64,000 nt of DNA from Neckera pumila (taxonomy: Eukaryota > Streptophyta > Bryopsida > Hypnales > Neckeraceae), in contig OZ018408.1 of NCBI GenBank assembly GCA_963969595.1, forward strand, positions 13,637,823 through 13,701,822, given 5' to 3'. Of this stretch, positions 46,617 to 59,557 are shown in pieces (positions within the stretch are counted from its first letter, which is position 1; the number at the start of each line of letters is the position of its first letter). The translations under genes and the position numbers were made by a program. The notes beneath the pieces were generated by a model that was given only the letters and a program-made list of their open reading frames with translations, did no database searches and had not been told where the DNA came from.

Positions 46617-47540
46617 ACCAACATGCGCTTTTTGGCAACATAGAAATTTTGGGTAGGTACGTGTGACTGGAGATTTATATATTTTGGGCTGAAATTTTTA
46701 TAGAAGGTGGGGACGAGGAAGATCTTTCATATGCACCAAATTTCATGACATTTGGAAATACAAGTCAAAAGTTGTAGCCAAATATGTTGTTTGTTTCTCA
46801 ACTCCAGCAGTCCGAGCAGATAAGAAAAAATCACTTTTTCCAAAAATAAAAATTTGAAATTGGTCTATTAGATTTATATATATGTGGAAAGCTTTGAACC
46901 ATTCTGTTTTGATCAATGAGTCAAACGTTATAAGGATTTTTAGTTTGCGGGCAATTATAGATTGTCTACTCTAAAATAAACTTTGAAGTCGTTTATTTCA
47001 CTCAATTTTCAATGTTTTTCAAAAAAATAAAATCTTAGGATGTAGATTGTTTATTAAAACATTGCTACCATTGGGATTGGCATTTTTCAGTTCTATAATT
47101 AAATTCTTAACAATTTAGTGTTTTGAACCGTTCTCTACTATTGTCTTCTTTCTACTTACTATTTCTTTTCCTGTATGTTGTATAGTTTCAAATAATCTGA
47201 AAATTTTCAAGCATGTAGCCAATTTGCCTTGAAGAATGAATCCAAAGAAGCACAACCATTTAAAAAAAAAAATCATAATAATCTGACCTTTTGAAGTGCA
47301 GCTGCCTAATTTTTTACAGGGCCAAAAAAAGGACTTTTGCCACTTCAACCGCTAATGTCTTCCAATCTACACAATAGAAATTTCTGAATTTTTTTCCACA
47401 CATTCTCAAACCAGAGTGCTACAAGATCCTATGGTTACATGTGTCCAAAAATGATATTTTCCAAAAATTTGGTACTTGTTTTAGAAATGGCAGTTTTGCA
47501 GCATTTTTTGAAAATGAATATAGTCAAGGAACTTTAGGGG
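46617..47540 (+). mobile_element. TTAA-flanked element, copy G (~0.92 kb)
   Basis: TTAA precedes (46613-46616) and follows (47541-47544). The left end is slightly altered (CCTTTAAAGGACCAACATG) and the right end is ACTTTAGGGG. The interior is colinear with copies A and B across its full length, including the ATCAATGAGTCAAACGTTAT and GATCCTATGGTTACATGTG words. There is no coding frame. Confidence 0.85.
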
Positions 47541-47544
47541 TTAA

Positions 47545-49621
47545 ACATCACTACCAATTATTTTTTCAAACTTAAGCATATGTAAATGAAAGTGAGGTTT
47601 GACCAAAAACCTATACTATGTGGATGTTTGACCTCAAAAGATTAACCTTACACAGAGTAAAAGTCAAACTTATTATTAATCACTAATGTCTTACAATCTA
47701 ATATATACCATTCTACTACTAAAACTACACGCTTTTTGTTATTTTTTTTTAACTTTAGATAAGAAATCACATAATTGTGCTTTACAGAAAGCTGGTATTT
47801 TTTTTTGAAGAGATATATAGAATTTTGAAGAAAAAGTGAAGAGTAATCTTTTCATTTGCAAAATAGACTTATAAATCTATTTTCTTTTTATCTTGGGTTA
47901 TTAAAGAACATTTTCATCTTAACCATATTTTTATATCATTCTATATTTTAAAATATGATTATAGATTCTCAACTTTAAACTATAACAAAATAATAATTTT
48001 CAAGAAAGTTTTAAAGTTTTAAAATAGAGTAGAAATTAAACTTGGGAATCTTCAATTTGTTAGCTTTGCTCAAAAGCTAAATGAATCGTTTTGAATGTCA
48101 AAATCAAGCTTTGAGTAAAAAAAAGGTGAAACATGATGAAACACATTACTAAGGTACATCATTTTTCAATACACTTTTTGACAAAAAATAAAAATAAGAA
48201 CCACAATAAATATGCCTTGAACTCAAGTCAATGATGTGATTGTCATCAACAAAGTTGTATACAAAAAATGAAAGAAAACCATCTATTTCTCAATTAGAAA
48301 ATGAAATATCAAACCAATTATAAGCCACATTTATAAGCCACCTTTTGACTCTTGTGACCTAATAACCTTACATGGATGATGCTATGGAGGATATTGCCAA
48401 TGTATGCTCTCAACTTATCAACTATTCAAAATTTGCGTCTTAGTGAGTATGACCATTAGTTGAAATTTGGACCTTATTTGGTACATTTTCAGTTTGACTT
48501 CATAGAATGTTTTAAACCATCATCTCATAAGATGTTCATGAATTGACAATGTAAGCTTCTCCAGCCTCTCTATAATAAGAAGCTTATACTACTAAAAAAG
48601 ATCATAGAAGACAAAGAAGATGATGTAGAGGAAGTGACAGAAGTTCCTACAATAACAAAGCAGGCATTAAGAGGAGCATAACCAAAAGTGGTAAAACTTA
48701 GAATGCATCACTACTTTCCTCCATCCTTCAAACCCTAAAGACTTTACCAAAACAAAAACAACAAAGAAACAACAAAGAGTGGGAAGAAGAAGGAAGAGGC
48801 AAGTTATAATAAAGTAGTGGTTGAGAGCTCATCTATCCAATCGGGTGGACTTATAAGGTGGAAATTGCGCCCAAGCATTTGAATTGTGTCTTTGGACCAT
48901 GGGAATCCAATTTTTTTGGTTTGGCCCAATTTTTTTGGCACCGAGTACTTCCCAATTAAGTGCCCCATATTGTAAGCAATCATATTGACCAGCGGTTTAT
49001 TAGGGGGCGAAATAATGCCAACTATTGCACCCAAAAAAATAATTTGGCTACACAATGGTGAAAACTGTGAATTCTTTTGACAAAAATCTTCAAATTACAA
49101 AACAATCATGTGATGAAATTCTTTTGACAAAAATCTTCAAATTACAAAACAATCATGTGATGAAATTGCCAACTTTTGAATGAAAATAGAATTACGGATA
49201 TGTGATAGAGAGAACGTGCTAATGTGATATTTTCTATCCATTATGTGGATGAATGTTGAAATTTGGGGCACCACTATTGATAACTTTACGTCAGCACTTT
49301 GGCACTTCATAAAAAATGGAAAAACAGCACTGATGTTGACCCTAGGACCGGGCAAACGGCTCTCAACATAAAGTCTTTTGTCCCAATAGTTGACCCAATT
49401 CAAGGATTCAAGTGATCCCATGAGACGATTTTGATGGTCACCAAACTGGGTCAACAGTAAGGCCTTCAGTCAAATTCACTTTTGTCAATGCAAGGCGTCC
49501 TCCCTGCGGTCTAGAGTCAGAAAAACAGAATTCACTCTGAGGAAGTAGGTTACCATTGCTGGTCAAAAAATCTCACTCTGCTTTGCAAAATACCGGCGTT
49601 CAATACAGGAGGAAACAGTGG
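47545..49621. other. AT-rich intergenic DNA
   Basis: No gene is recognised. Minus-strand frames at 48804-49055 and 49137-49454 are 83 and 105 codons long but match nothing and show no splice structure. A perfect 47-base tandem duplication lies at 49071-49164. Confidence 0.35.
49071..49164 (+). repeat. Perfect 47-bp tandem duplication
   Basis: Two identical 47-base copies begin ATTCTTTTGACAAAAATCTT at 49071 and 49118. The absence of any difference implies a recent event or an assembly artefact. Confidence 0.9.
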
Positions 49622-52600
49622 TCATCTCAACTCCCCAGACTTTCTCCTCTTCTTCTTACTACCTAAGCTCTTCTTCCTCTTCGTACTACGTAACTTCGGA
49701 GAGACCGGCTCAACCATCTCCTCGACATTTTCTGGAGAAACCGGCTCAACTATCTCTTGGCTGCCATTGTCAGAAGCTATCCTGCTATCACCATCATTAG
49801 CATCTGTCATTATTGTCTCTTTTTCTTCAGATCCTAATTCTACTTGATCCAAATTTCCAAAAGTTGGCCAACTAGTTGCCTGGAGTGCCAACGCTGAGTC
49901 CTTATGTTCAGGCTCATCTAAGGGCAAAAGTACATTCATACGAGCTAATGTGTAATCCAGCAAAAAAATGCTGCGAGAGAGTCTATCAATTCTGCTTGCG
50001 TGTCGCTTTGTGTACGGGACTAATCCTTCCATGAGTTCGCGTACTTGAGGTATCTGCAAGAGTACAGGGTAAAAGTGTTGGTTACACGTTGCTATTCTGG
50101 AGCTATAAAACCAGATGGGATCCTGTATGTAAAGGTGCATTTGTTCAAAATACTCGACGTTTTATGATTAGCTTGTTCGAAAAGTACATAAAACCTACTC
50201 TGTAATACAAGGTTGCACACTCGAGAGTGAAACAAAGGAGAAAAAAGCTAAAAATTTCAGATAGGCCTAGCAGCACAGCAGCAAAGATGCCAACAGAAAC
50301 CATCTATAATGTGATAATGAGGTCTGACAAAACAAGCACTACATGCAAAATCTAAGTTCAGACAGGAAAAGCACACGAACCTCCACAATCTTTGATGCAG
50401 GAACCACAGAGAAGAATTCGTATAGAACACGTTGTGCCACATGACAGGATTTCGGCTTTGCATTCCAGTCACGAATGTATTCTAACAAAAGCTTCCAATA
50501 CTCCTTATCAAGTGATTGAAATATCAATCGAATGTGCACATTGGCGTCATCACTCCTGCAATACACCAGACGAAGTAAGAAGCCAATACATTCGTGACAG
50601 ACATGACGGGATCTGTTACAATCCATATAATAAGCAACTATGAGAGATAAAATAGAATGAATAAGCAAATGGAAGTTGGAGAAAGTACCCCAACAGATCT
50701 GTGAAAACTTTAAGCACCCTGAAAGGCCGTCGAAGTTCAAATGCTAACTGTACTGCTTTCACCCAATCTGTGTCCGCCAGGGCATTCAATAAGTCTTGGT
50801 CTTTTAGTGCCTCCTCTTCCTATTCATTGTCCAAGAAGAATAGCACAAATATTAGACCTTAAATAAAACTGAATGAAAAGACAGTATGACACCAAATTCT
50901 GAGATCAATGAGCCGCAAGAACATGCACCCTCGCTATATAACAAATATTCACCTACAACTAGCTTGGTGTCGACACAAGCACGTAATCGAAAGATTACTA
51001 GGCTGGAAATTGACAGGCGATAAGATTCACTAAAAACACTGATAACAATGACTACCCAAGGACTTCTCCTGACTTTTACCTCTTGACGTATGGCTTCTTC
51101 ATCATCATCAATCGTGCAATCTGTCCACATATTGACCACTGAATCGCCACCACCAGTTGCAAGCTTTTCCGTCTCTGGACTCACAGCCAGAGCCCATATC
51201 TGCATGGAAAAATGCTATGTAAGCGATTGCCAAATCCAAACGCACAATTCAGATCTGGAATTAACTCCCAGCAGGGATTAGTCAAAGAACACTACAATTC
51301 AAGAAATAAAGTTATTCCCATGCAGGAATGAAACGAGTACCTTGTCTTCATGGTGGTCGAAAGTGTTCACACATTCATTGGTCTTAATGGTCCAGAGCTT
51401 CACCAGACCATCAGCTCCTGAATATTGAAGTAAAATTACGATTTAGCCTCCCATTACCAAAGATTTAACTTTTGCAATCTAGAAATTGTTATGTACCATT
51501 AAACATAAAAAATGTCTACATCCCTCCAATGTCTCGCATATACCATTTATTGCTACCATATAGAAGTCAGTAAAAGGCGATTTCCAGTCTAAATATCGCC
51601 TTCCTCTAAAACGAAACTGTAGTAATCAACCTCCATACCTGCTGAAATTAGCTGTGTGCCTCGAGTAATAAATGAACATTTCAACACACTAGCCGTATGG
51701 CCTTCGAATGTTTTCAAGCACGATCCATCGGTGAGGGACCAGATCTTGATTTTCATGTCTCCTGATGCTGTAAGAACAGCCTGGTCTACAGGAGAGAACT
51801 CCACACACCACACCCCTCGCTTATGCCCTTTTAGTGTGAGCACTGGAGTTAGTTCAGGAAGCCTCCATACTTTAGCAGTTCGATCCTGGGAAAAACAGCG
51901 ACCATGTCAGCAAATAAAATAGACAGCACGTGAAGGGTATTAAGAATTAGATAAAGTAAGGCTACCATTAAAATATTATATATAGCCTTTTAAAATGTAA
52001 GAGTCGACCCCGATCAATTGAGAACAAATGCGGACACCCACCAAACAACTTCAACAGAGGTGACTCAAGGGCAGTCTGTAAGAACGTGAAGGCTCTAGAA
52101 CAGAATGCACATTTATTTTGCACCTGTGAGCCACTGCATAAAAGGCTGTCATTGGGAGCAACAGCCAGAGAATTAATGTCTTTGTCATGAGCTGCTACAA
52201 CCGCTTGTGAAGAGAGTTTCATTACTTCCTCAGTGTGTCCAGTTCCAACCACCGCTTCAATATTCCAAAATTTAATTGTACGATCACTGGTACAAAACAA
52301 GAAATAAACTATGTCAGCTGTTATTGAAGCTCCGATAATAGATAGCTAACTATTAAGCTCCACTAACTGATGTTAAACTGAATAGAAAAAAGATCAATAT
52401 GTTGCACATGTTTCTCATCAATATGAGATGAAATGCACTACTGAAATTTCAAATCTTTCTGCTTTGGCGAGCGGCCTGACATAAAAAGACATAAGGGTAA
52501 TATATATGCTGCACCTGCTACCACTGACTACAAAATTCTTTTTCTTTTTGGAAAAGGCAACCGCACCAACTGCTGCCATGTGTCCAGCTGCCACAGCTAA

Positions 52601-55502
52601 GCACGACCCGGTTGAAGCATTCCAGATCCTCACCTGCAAATTAACATTAAGATTTACGTCAAAATTAAAATTAACATCAAAAGGTTGTTTACAGTTGGGG
52701 GGGAGGGGTGCTATTGACTTTTCCTTGATTATGACTCAAGAGGCACTATAATTCTTCTCTGAATTGCAAAACCAGTCAATAAAGACACAAAAGTAAATAT
52801 TTGAAACGTGTCTTTCAAAAAAGTGAGAAATGACTATACCGTGTGATCTTTTGCAGAAGATGCCAAAAGGGGTACACCTGAAGCAGTTACACAAGAGTCC
52901 AGAGACAATACTATGTCGGTGTGTCCCAACAATTCTTGTTGGCATGTCATAGTTGCCATGTCATAAATACGCACCTGTCCAACCAAAACTCTGCTTTAAA
53001 AATCATGAAAGTATTGACTATCTATGTTCTAGCTGCATTGCTGCCACTGTATCTAAAGGATCAAATTCGAAGAGAAAGCTAGCAAACAGAAAGTGTACTT
53101 CATAGACATTTTGGTAGCCCAGTTCCTTGGAACAAAAGCGTCAATGCTTCTTGAGAACCCAATGACATTGTGATATCACAGTACTGTATATACTCATCAT
53201 TGATCAAATACATAGTTGGACGTATAGAATAGTAAACGTATAAAACTGATACCTGCTCCAAATTTGTAGCAACAGCAAGTGAACGATCATTCTCGCCCAC
53301 AAATTTCAGATCAATGATCTCTTCATTGTAACCAATCAACCGCTTCACCAACTTCAAATCTTTCTCACCGCTTTCCAGAGTGTCGGACGAATAAAATAAG
53401 AGACGCTGATCTGAAGTTACACACATTACTTCTCTCTGAAATGGTAACCAAATTGCTGCTATGAAACCTCCCTTGAGATCTTCCTTGTTTGAACTTACAG
53501 TTGCGTCTGACACTTTCTGCTTGTACAAGCAAGCAGCGCTGCACCAACCAGGAGCGCGTCCCTCTTTTTTAGCAAATCACGATCTAAACCTCAGTTTAGA
53601 AAAACTTGAAGATATCAAATATAAAGACTAAGAAACAAAGCTCCAAAGTTCTTACACCCTTCTCATTATGTAGAAGGAACTTGACGCAGATTGAGAATGT
53701 ACAGATTGGTAAAACTTTGCTAATGGTTCACTTACAGATACTGAGCAAAGATCACAATCTCCTACAAACAAAAGATCACGCGTTCTGCAATTGAATCATT
53801 AGAATGTCAAGATGATTTACCCTTCAGAGTTCCAAACTTGAACTATTCCTCGCTCTCCAACCGTCAAGAACTTCAGTGGAGCTTGACCACTCTTTTTCTT
53901 CGCTGCAGCTTCAGTAGTGCACCCAGGTAAGCCACATTCGTCTGAAATCACCAAAACGGTTTCAACAGCTTCGTATATAGGAACAGTCGTGTGTAGCTTG
54001 TAGTCTCTTAGGTCCCAAACATTCACCACCTACAAACAGTGTAAGAGAAAAGCACATTAAGCAACTAACTGTGATCTCAGAAACCTCGGTAAAGCCCACC
54101 CAGAACAAGATCCAAAACAAGAAACTATTGTGGAAGACACCAAGGATTCGCAAATACCTATTTGAGAGAAAGACCAGGTAAGTACCATATTTCAATATCA
54201 ATTTACCTTATCTCTTCCGGCACTCACTAAAGTCCAACCATTTGTTGAAACAGATAAGCTTGTCACAGCTGAAAAATGTTTATCAAGGACTGAAGCGCAT
54301 GATTTCGTGACCAGATCCCAAACCCGAACAGTTCCATCGTCGCTTCCTGAAAAAAGCTGCAAATCCGAAACTCGTTCAAATCTAGAGACCAACCTGAATA
54401 GGAAAAGGCAGGCACAAATCAAGGTGTAAAATTCAATGATAAAGTGGCCTGCTTATCAATTCAAGGTGCTTCACAGTAGAAGTCTGCTGATCCTTCTGAA
54501 CCGCACACGTACCAGAAGGCGATGGATGTCAGGATGAAATTGGATGCACGAAACCACTCCTGTGTGGCCTTTAAAGGCATGTGTGCAGAATCCCCCCTCT
54601 GTGTCCCAAACAAGTACTCTTCGATCAGCACTGGCAGTTGCCAGCAATCCACCCGAGGCATCCACGGCCATAGCAACCACAGGGGCGTCATGTGCCTGAA
54701 AACAACACATTTTCATCTCTCCCGTCCATATCCAATCGCAGATGACTATAATCTGATAAAACTTGAGATTTCTTCAACGTGCAAGGGGCTTCCTACGCTA
54801 CCAAAAATCACATTGGACCACATTCTGATAAACATTTTAGTTGTTGTTTTTAAGTTAAGAATATTTTTGTGGAAAGGGATTTGAAAAGCAATCGCAGTCG
54901 CAAATTGTGAGCAACTACTGAAATTTTGATTCTCCCGACATCCGAAGCCGGTTCTGAATTCGGGTGTGAAACATAACCTTGAACTGGTGAACTTGTCACG
55001 TACCACCAACAGACAATTTATGAAGCGAGCTTCTGGAAAATGAAGGTAAGGAGAGAATTTGCAGGCACTTAGGGTTTAAGGTTTAGGACATCCGGGAGAC
55101 TGACATAATCACGGACAGGATTACGAAGTTCTCTATTTCGCGTTCAACTTATGCCAAGCAAGCATCCACCCATACTGCATCCTCCGAATTTGACAAATTT
55201 ACCTTCCAAGTGCGAAGGCAAGCGTCAGAACTCAAATCCCAGTGCTTAATCTGAAGACTCCGACTAGCAGCAAATAACGTCTTCCCATCCGGACTATAGA
55301 TAATCGCCGTGATAGGTTCTGTGTCCCCCTTCAAAGTCTTAGCGGTTGCCCCGGTTGCAATCTCCACAACCTTCACATCATCATTGCACGCGCAGGCCAC
55401 GAATTTTCCATCGGGAGATACGACCACGGGACCTCCGGTATAGAACAGCTGCAGCGCGGGCGACACCTTGAAGTTCTTCTTGTAACTCAACGCGGACGCC
55501 AT
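49622..55502 (-). CDS. UTP13: UTP13/TBL3 (TORMOZ) WD40 protein of the small-subunit processome
   Basis: The gene encodes a nucleolar WD-repeat protein of the UTP-B subcomplex, needed for early 18S pre-rRNA processing. Exons, from the start: 55203-55502, 54513-54695, 54207-54356, 53821-54029, 53253-53538, 52840-52974, 52515-52633, 52124-52286, 51639-51885, 51341-51417, 51080-51199, 50689-50819, 50381-50555 and 49622-50053. All phases agree, giving 908 residues, slightly longer than Arabidopsis TORMOZ. Two consecutive WD40 propellers are seen (VRVWDL, VQVWNSEG, VRIWNAST, IKFWNIEA, IKIWSLTDG, VKLWTI), with the family phrase AHDKDINSLAVAPNDSLLCS. From about residue 664 comes the helical Utp13 domain (LLEYIRDWNAKPKSCHVAQR, IDRLSRSIFLLDYTLARM). 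The tail is acidic, then lysine-rich (KRKKSLGSKKKRRK), a likely nuclear/nucleolar signal. The start is the ATG MASALSYKKNFKV; the frame upstream opens only with TTG. Confidence 0.95.
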
Positions 55503-55639
55503 TGCCCCAGCCCCTCCGAAAATCACATCAATTCGAAAACAACGCAATCTCGGAGGCGCCCTCCGCCCTCCACTCCTCTACTGTAGTGGAATGCCGATGA
55601 AATTTCAAACAAGCGCAGTGGTTCGGACCTCGGAGCGTT

Positions 55640-55657
55640 AAACCCTAAACCCTAAAT
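55640..55657. promoter_or_regulatory. Double telo-box upstream of UTP13
   Basis: AAACCCTAAACCCTAAAT lies about 140 bases upstream of the UTP13 ATG. Telo-boxes are enriched in plant promoters of ribosomal-protein and ribosome-assembly genes, which fits this gene's role. Its function here is inferred from position and family. Confidence 0.6.
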
Positions 55658-55659
55658 CT

Positions 55660-56896
55660 TGGACTCTTGTAGCAATCACTTGGGGGTTCTAGGGCTTTGC
55701 ATTCTCAGATGCCAATTCCGCGTCCCAAATGACGTCCTTATTGAGATCGTCACCCGAATTCTCGACGCCTTTCAGAATTTTTGTGCAAAGTGGAAGTGCC
55801 ACACGCACCCCAGAAAGTAACCATGTCAAGAACAAATCGCCCAATTTTTATCTTCCATCCTTCACACATCCATAATTACTTAAAAATAGTATATGTCATC
55901 TAAATAGTAGCAAATCTTATACTCCCTTCATCTCAATATGCTCTTTTTGTTAGCCTTACCTTTTTGTCCCAAAATAATCTCCCTATTTGCAATTCTTATA
56001 TTTTACATCTCTTTGAATATTGTTTGATTGAAGGACATGAAGATTTGGGAGGTGGAACAAAAGGCCACACATGGTCTTGGGCATATATTAAATGCCTACT
56101 AAATGCCTACTAAATGATGACCTCGCACTCAACAATTGATTGACGGATGGTGCTCTTTAACTGAAAATGCACATAAAATTCTACTTTTCAATATTCCAAA
56201 ACTACACTTTGAAAAGGGCTTTGAAACTCAAATTTCTAGTATGCTAGAAGTGCACCAAACTCTACTGATAGTGCAAAATACTTTTATTAAATGTTATTTT
56301 TAGCCTTAATCTAGAACATTTTTCTTGCTTTTTCTTGTGATATAGGAACCAATTCAAAAATTAGATAAGACTTTGGCAATTATTTATCAACAAAAATTTC
56401 ATTGGATTAGACTACAATACATAGTTTTATATAAAAGTTTTATTTTTGTATTAAAAAACAAGTTATCTTCATTCAGTCTATATTACAATTCTTTGTTTGG
56501 TCTAGAATTGGAGGGGTATAATACTTTCTATTGAGTATTATCACTTTTAAGGTAGGTTCACATTAAACCAAGTGAATTTGTCTAACATCCATTATTTTTG
56601 CTAGGGATCTTTCATTTTTTAATCAAATGAAGACAAATTGCAACTACAAAAAGATCCAAAAACTTAAGAACAATATTTGAATACGATATGCAAAAATTAT
56701 AAGAAGACGAACTATACGTTGAACTATACGTTGGATTCTCCAAAACTGTGCCTTAATTCTCAAGTTTCCATTTTAAACATTGTGCAATAAGCATCTACTT
56801 ATTTGTTAAATTGTTTAGGGCTATAGGGCTCACTTGAGGAAACATGTTCAATATTGGGTGATCTTACCTTAAGGTTACTTCCACCAATTGAGAACA
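55660..56896. other. UTP13 upstream and AT-rich intergenic DNA
   Basis: The proximal ~150 bases are moderate in GC and may belong to the promoter. The rest is AT-rich, with no gene or bounded element recognised. Confidence 0.35.
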
Positions 56897-57615
56897 TCAT
56901 ACTACTAAAATCATAACTCCCTTTGTAATATCACAAATGCTACCATTAATAATAGGGGCTCATGTTTGCTATGCTACGCATTCATTGTATCACATATTAG
57001 TAAAATTTTGATGTATTTGAATAGAATGCATGATAATGATTTCAATAAGTCTTTGAAATAATTAATTTTAATATTTTGTAAAAATATTTTCAATCATGCA
57101 TATATAAAAATAATACTTTTACACAATGTTGTATTACAGAAATAGAGTAGTAGTTTGCAATCACCTCTGTAATATCGCCTTTACAGCTTTTATGATTTCA
57201 AAATTCTATTGCTACTACCAAATGATTTGAGAAAGTTATTCAATTGAAGCAATTTTGGATTTCACAACAATTAAGTTGTTCATGAAGTTTTTGAAATTTA
57301 CAAGTTTTTCGTTTCAATTCACCAAGTTTTTGGGTTGCCATTGTTCGTAATAATTGAGTCAACTTTTGAATGCATTATAATAAATGTGTATCTTTTACAG
57401 TATTCACCAAATGTTGCATATATTTCATTCATCATTCAATAAATTTCTATTGTACATTTCAATATATGCTTACTTATAAACAAAATTATACAAAGAGTTT
57501 AGTAATTTTTATTTGAAGATTTACTGAAATTTTTGTTTTGCATTTTATCTAATACATAAAAATTCTAATAAAATTCTAATGATGAATGCGTAGCATAGCA
57601 AGTGCCAACCACTAT
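56897..57615 (+). mobile_element. Non-autonomous Helitron, copy 3
   Basis: The 5' end A|TCATACTACTAAAATCATAA at 56897 matches copies 1 and 2. The 3' end GCGTAGCATAGCAAGTGCCA…CACTAT near 57615 matches their 3' region, with CTAT in place of CTAG. An inverted copy of the 3' terminal region (GCTATGCTACGCATTCAT at about 56977) sits close to the 5' end, so the element is rearranged or contains a nested end. Non-coding. Confidence 0.55.
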
Positions 57616-57641
57616 TTATTATACTACTAAAATCACAAGGT

Positions 57642-57793
57642 CCTCTGTAATGTCACATTTTTACACTGTGATATTACAGAGTCCCAATCCCTCTGTAATA
57701 TCACATTTTAACACTGTATGATATTACAGAGTTTCAACGGCCACTGCGCCTCTGTAATATCACACAATGTAAAAATGTGATAATACAGAGGTA
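57642..57793. repeat. Alternating inverted motifs CCTCTGTAATATCACA / TGTGATATTACAGAGG
   Basis: Six alternating copies lie near 57642, 57667, 57690, 57718, 57749 and 57776, able to pair as consecutive hairpins. The plus-direction form equals the subterminal word of the short Helitrons (CCTCTATAATATCACA). Confidence 0.75.
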
Positions 57794-58309
57794 CAGTGAT
57801 ATTATGAAGGTTTAGGTTTTCTTGGCTTCACACTTCATTTCACTTCCACAATTCTATGATTTTCTAAGCTTTGAGTATTCACGATTCTAATGTTTTGTTC
57901 TTACTATAAAATGATTAGAACATTTTTTGAGATTAAAGCAATTTTGGTTTCCACAACAAAGTATTCACAAAGTCTTTGCAATTTGAGAAATTTGCATTTT
58001 AATTCTTCAATTTTAGTCACCATTGGTTGTGAAGGAAGAAATTGATCAAGTGGTGGTGTCCTGGAGCTCAACAATACCTCCAAGGTATCTTCTTTACATT
58101 TGTTTTGAGCAAATTTGGAACTCATATATAGAATGGTGGTTTGAACATTGAGTTTCATTTGAAAAATTTGAATGTCATTTGAGTTTCAATCTAATCTAAC
58201 ACAAGAGATTGATGTATTTAGACCCAAATTAGAGCAATTGGAGTATTCTTGAAGCCTTCTTGGAGCCTTCTTGAAGCCTTCTTGGAGCGTTTTAATCTAA
58301 GGTGAGTAG

Positions 58310-59130
58310 TATAAGCTTCATTTGAGCAATTTGTGAGCAATTTGATCTAAATTGAGTTTAATTTCAATAATTTGACCTAATGTGAGCAATTTGAGTGTAA
58401 TTTGGAGCAATGTAACTTAATTTGAGCTTTATGTCAACAATTTTACTTAATGTGAGCAATTTCACTTAATGTGAGCAATTAGAGTGTAATTTGGAGCAAT
58501 GTAACCTAATTTGAGCTTTATGTCAACAATTTGACTTCATGTGAACAATTTGAGCTTAATGTGAACAATTTGAATGTAATTTGAATGTAATGTGAACAAT
58601 TTGAGTGTAATTTGGAATAGTGTAACCTAATTTGAGTTTAATGTCAACAATTTGAGTGTAATTTGGAGCAATGTAACCTAATTTGACCTAATTTGAGCTT
58701 TATGTCAACAATTTGAGTGTAATGTGAGCAATTTAAGTGTAATTTGGAGCAATGTAACCTAATTTGAGTTTAATGTCAACAATTTGACTTAATGTGAGCA
58801 ATTTGAGTGTAATTTGGAGCCATGTAACCTAATTTGAGCTTTATGTCAACAATTTAACTTAATATGAGCAATTTGACTGTAATTTGGAGTAATGTAATCT
58901 CATTTGAATTTAATGTCAACAATTTGACCTAATGTGAGCAATGTAACCTAATTTGAGTTTAATGTGAGCAATTTGACCTAATTTGAGCATATTGTCAACA
59001 ATTTGAGCTTAATATGAACAATTTGAGTTTACTTTGAAGCAAGGTAATCTAATTTGAGCTTAATGTCAACAATTTGACCTAATTTGAGCAATTTGAACAT
59101 CATTTGATCTAATTTGGGCAATATGGATTT
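58310..59130 (+). repeat. Complex tandem repeat of AATTTGAGxxTAATGT-type words
   Basis: Short related words (TGAGCAATTTGA, GTGTAATTTGGAGCAATGTA, ACCTAATTTGAGCTTTATGT, CAACAATTTGACTTAATG) repeat in varying order with a loose period of about 55-110 bases. A shorter unit, CTTCTTGGAGC/CCTTCTTGAAG, repeats just before (58250-58290). Non-coding. Confidence 0.8.
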
Positions 59131-59557
59131 CATTTGAACAATATGAGTCAAATGTTATTAACGCAATGTTAACTAATGTCAATAGTTTGTCCTATTTAGA
59201 ATCAAATTTGAATAACTTTAAGATTTTTTGATGCAAACATAAACAGTTGAATATAATTTCAATGGTTTGATCAATTTGATGCACATTAATTTGAATTTGA
59301 TCAATTCGGCCAAATTTGACTTAAATTTGAAATTGATGCCAACATCCAAAATTTTGTTGTTGAATATATGTTGATGTGTTATGGATGTTAGTAGACAAAA
59401 AATTTGGAGTGAGGTGGAGCATATTCAAGCGGTGTATACTTTTGGAGTACAAGTTATATAGGTGCAATTTTAAACCCATTTTCTTTTTGTGATTTGAAAA
59501 TTTTCTACATTCTAAAGTGCAAGTTTTAGGATTCTAGATTGTCATCTTTTGTAAACT

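Noticed and set aside
53606..53794. Plus-strand frame within UTP13
   Set aside because: It lies in a UTP13 intron, antisense to the gene, without motif or splice support.
55640..55657. Interstitial telomere
   Set aside because: Only two AAACCCT units are present beside a gene start; a regulatory telo-box fits better than telomeric DNA.
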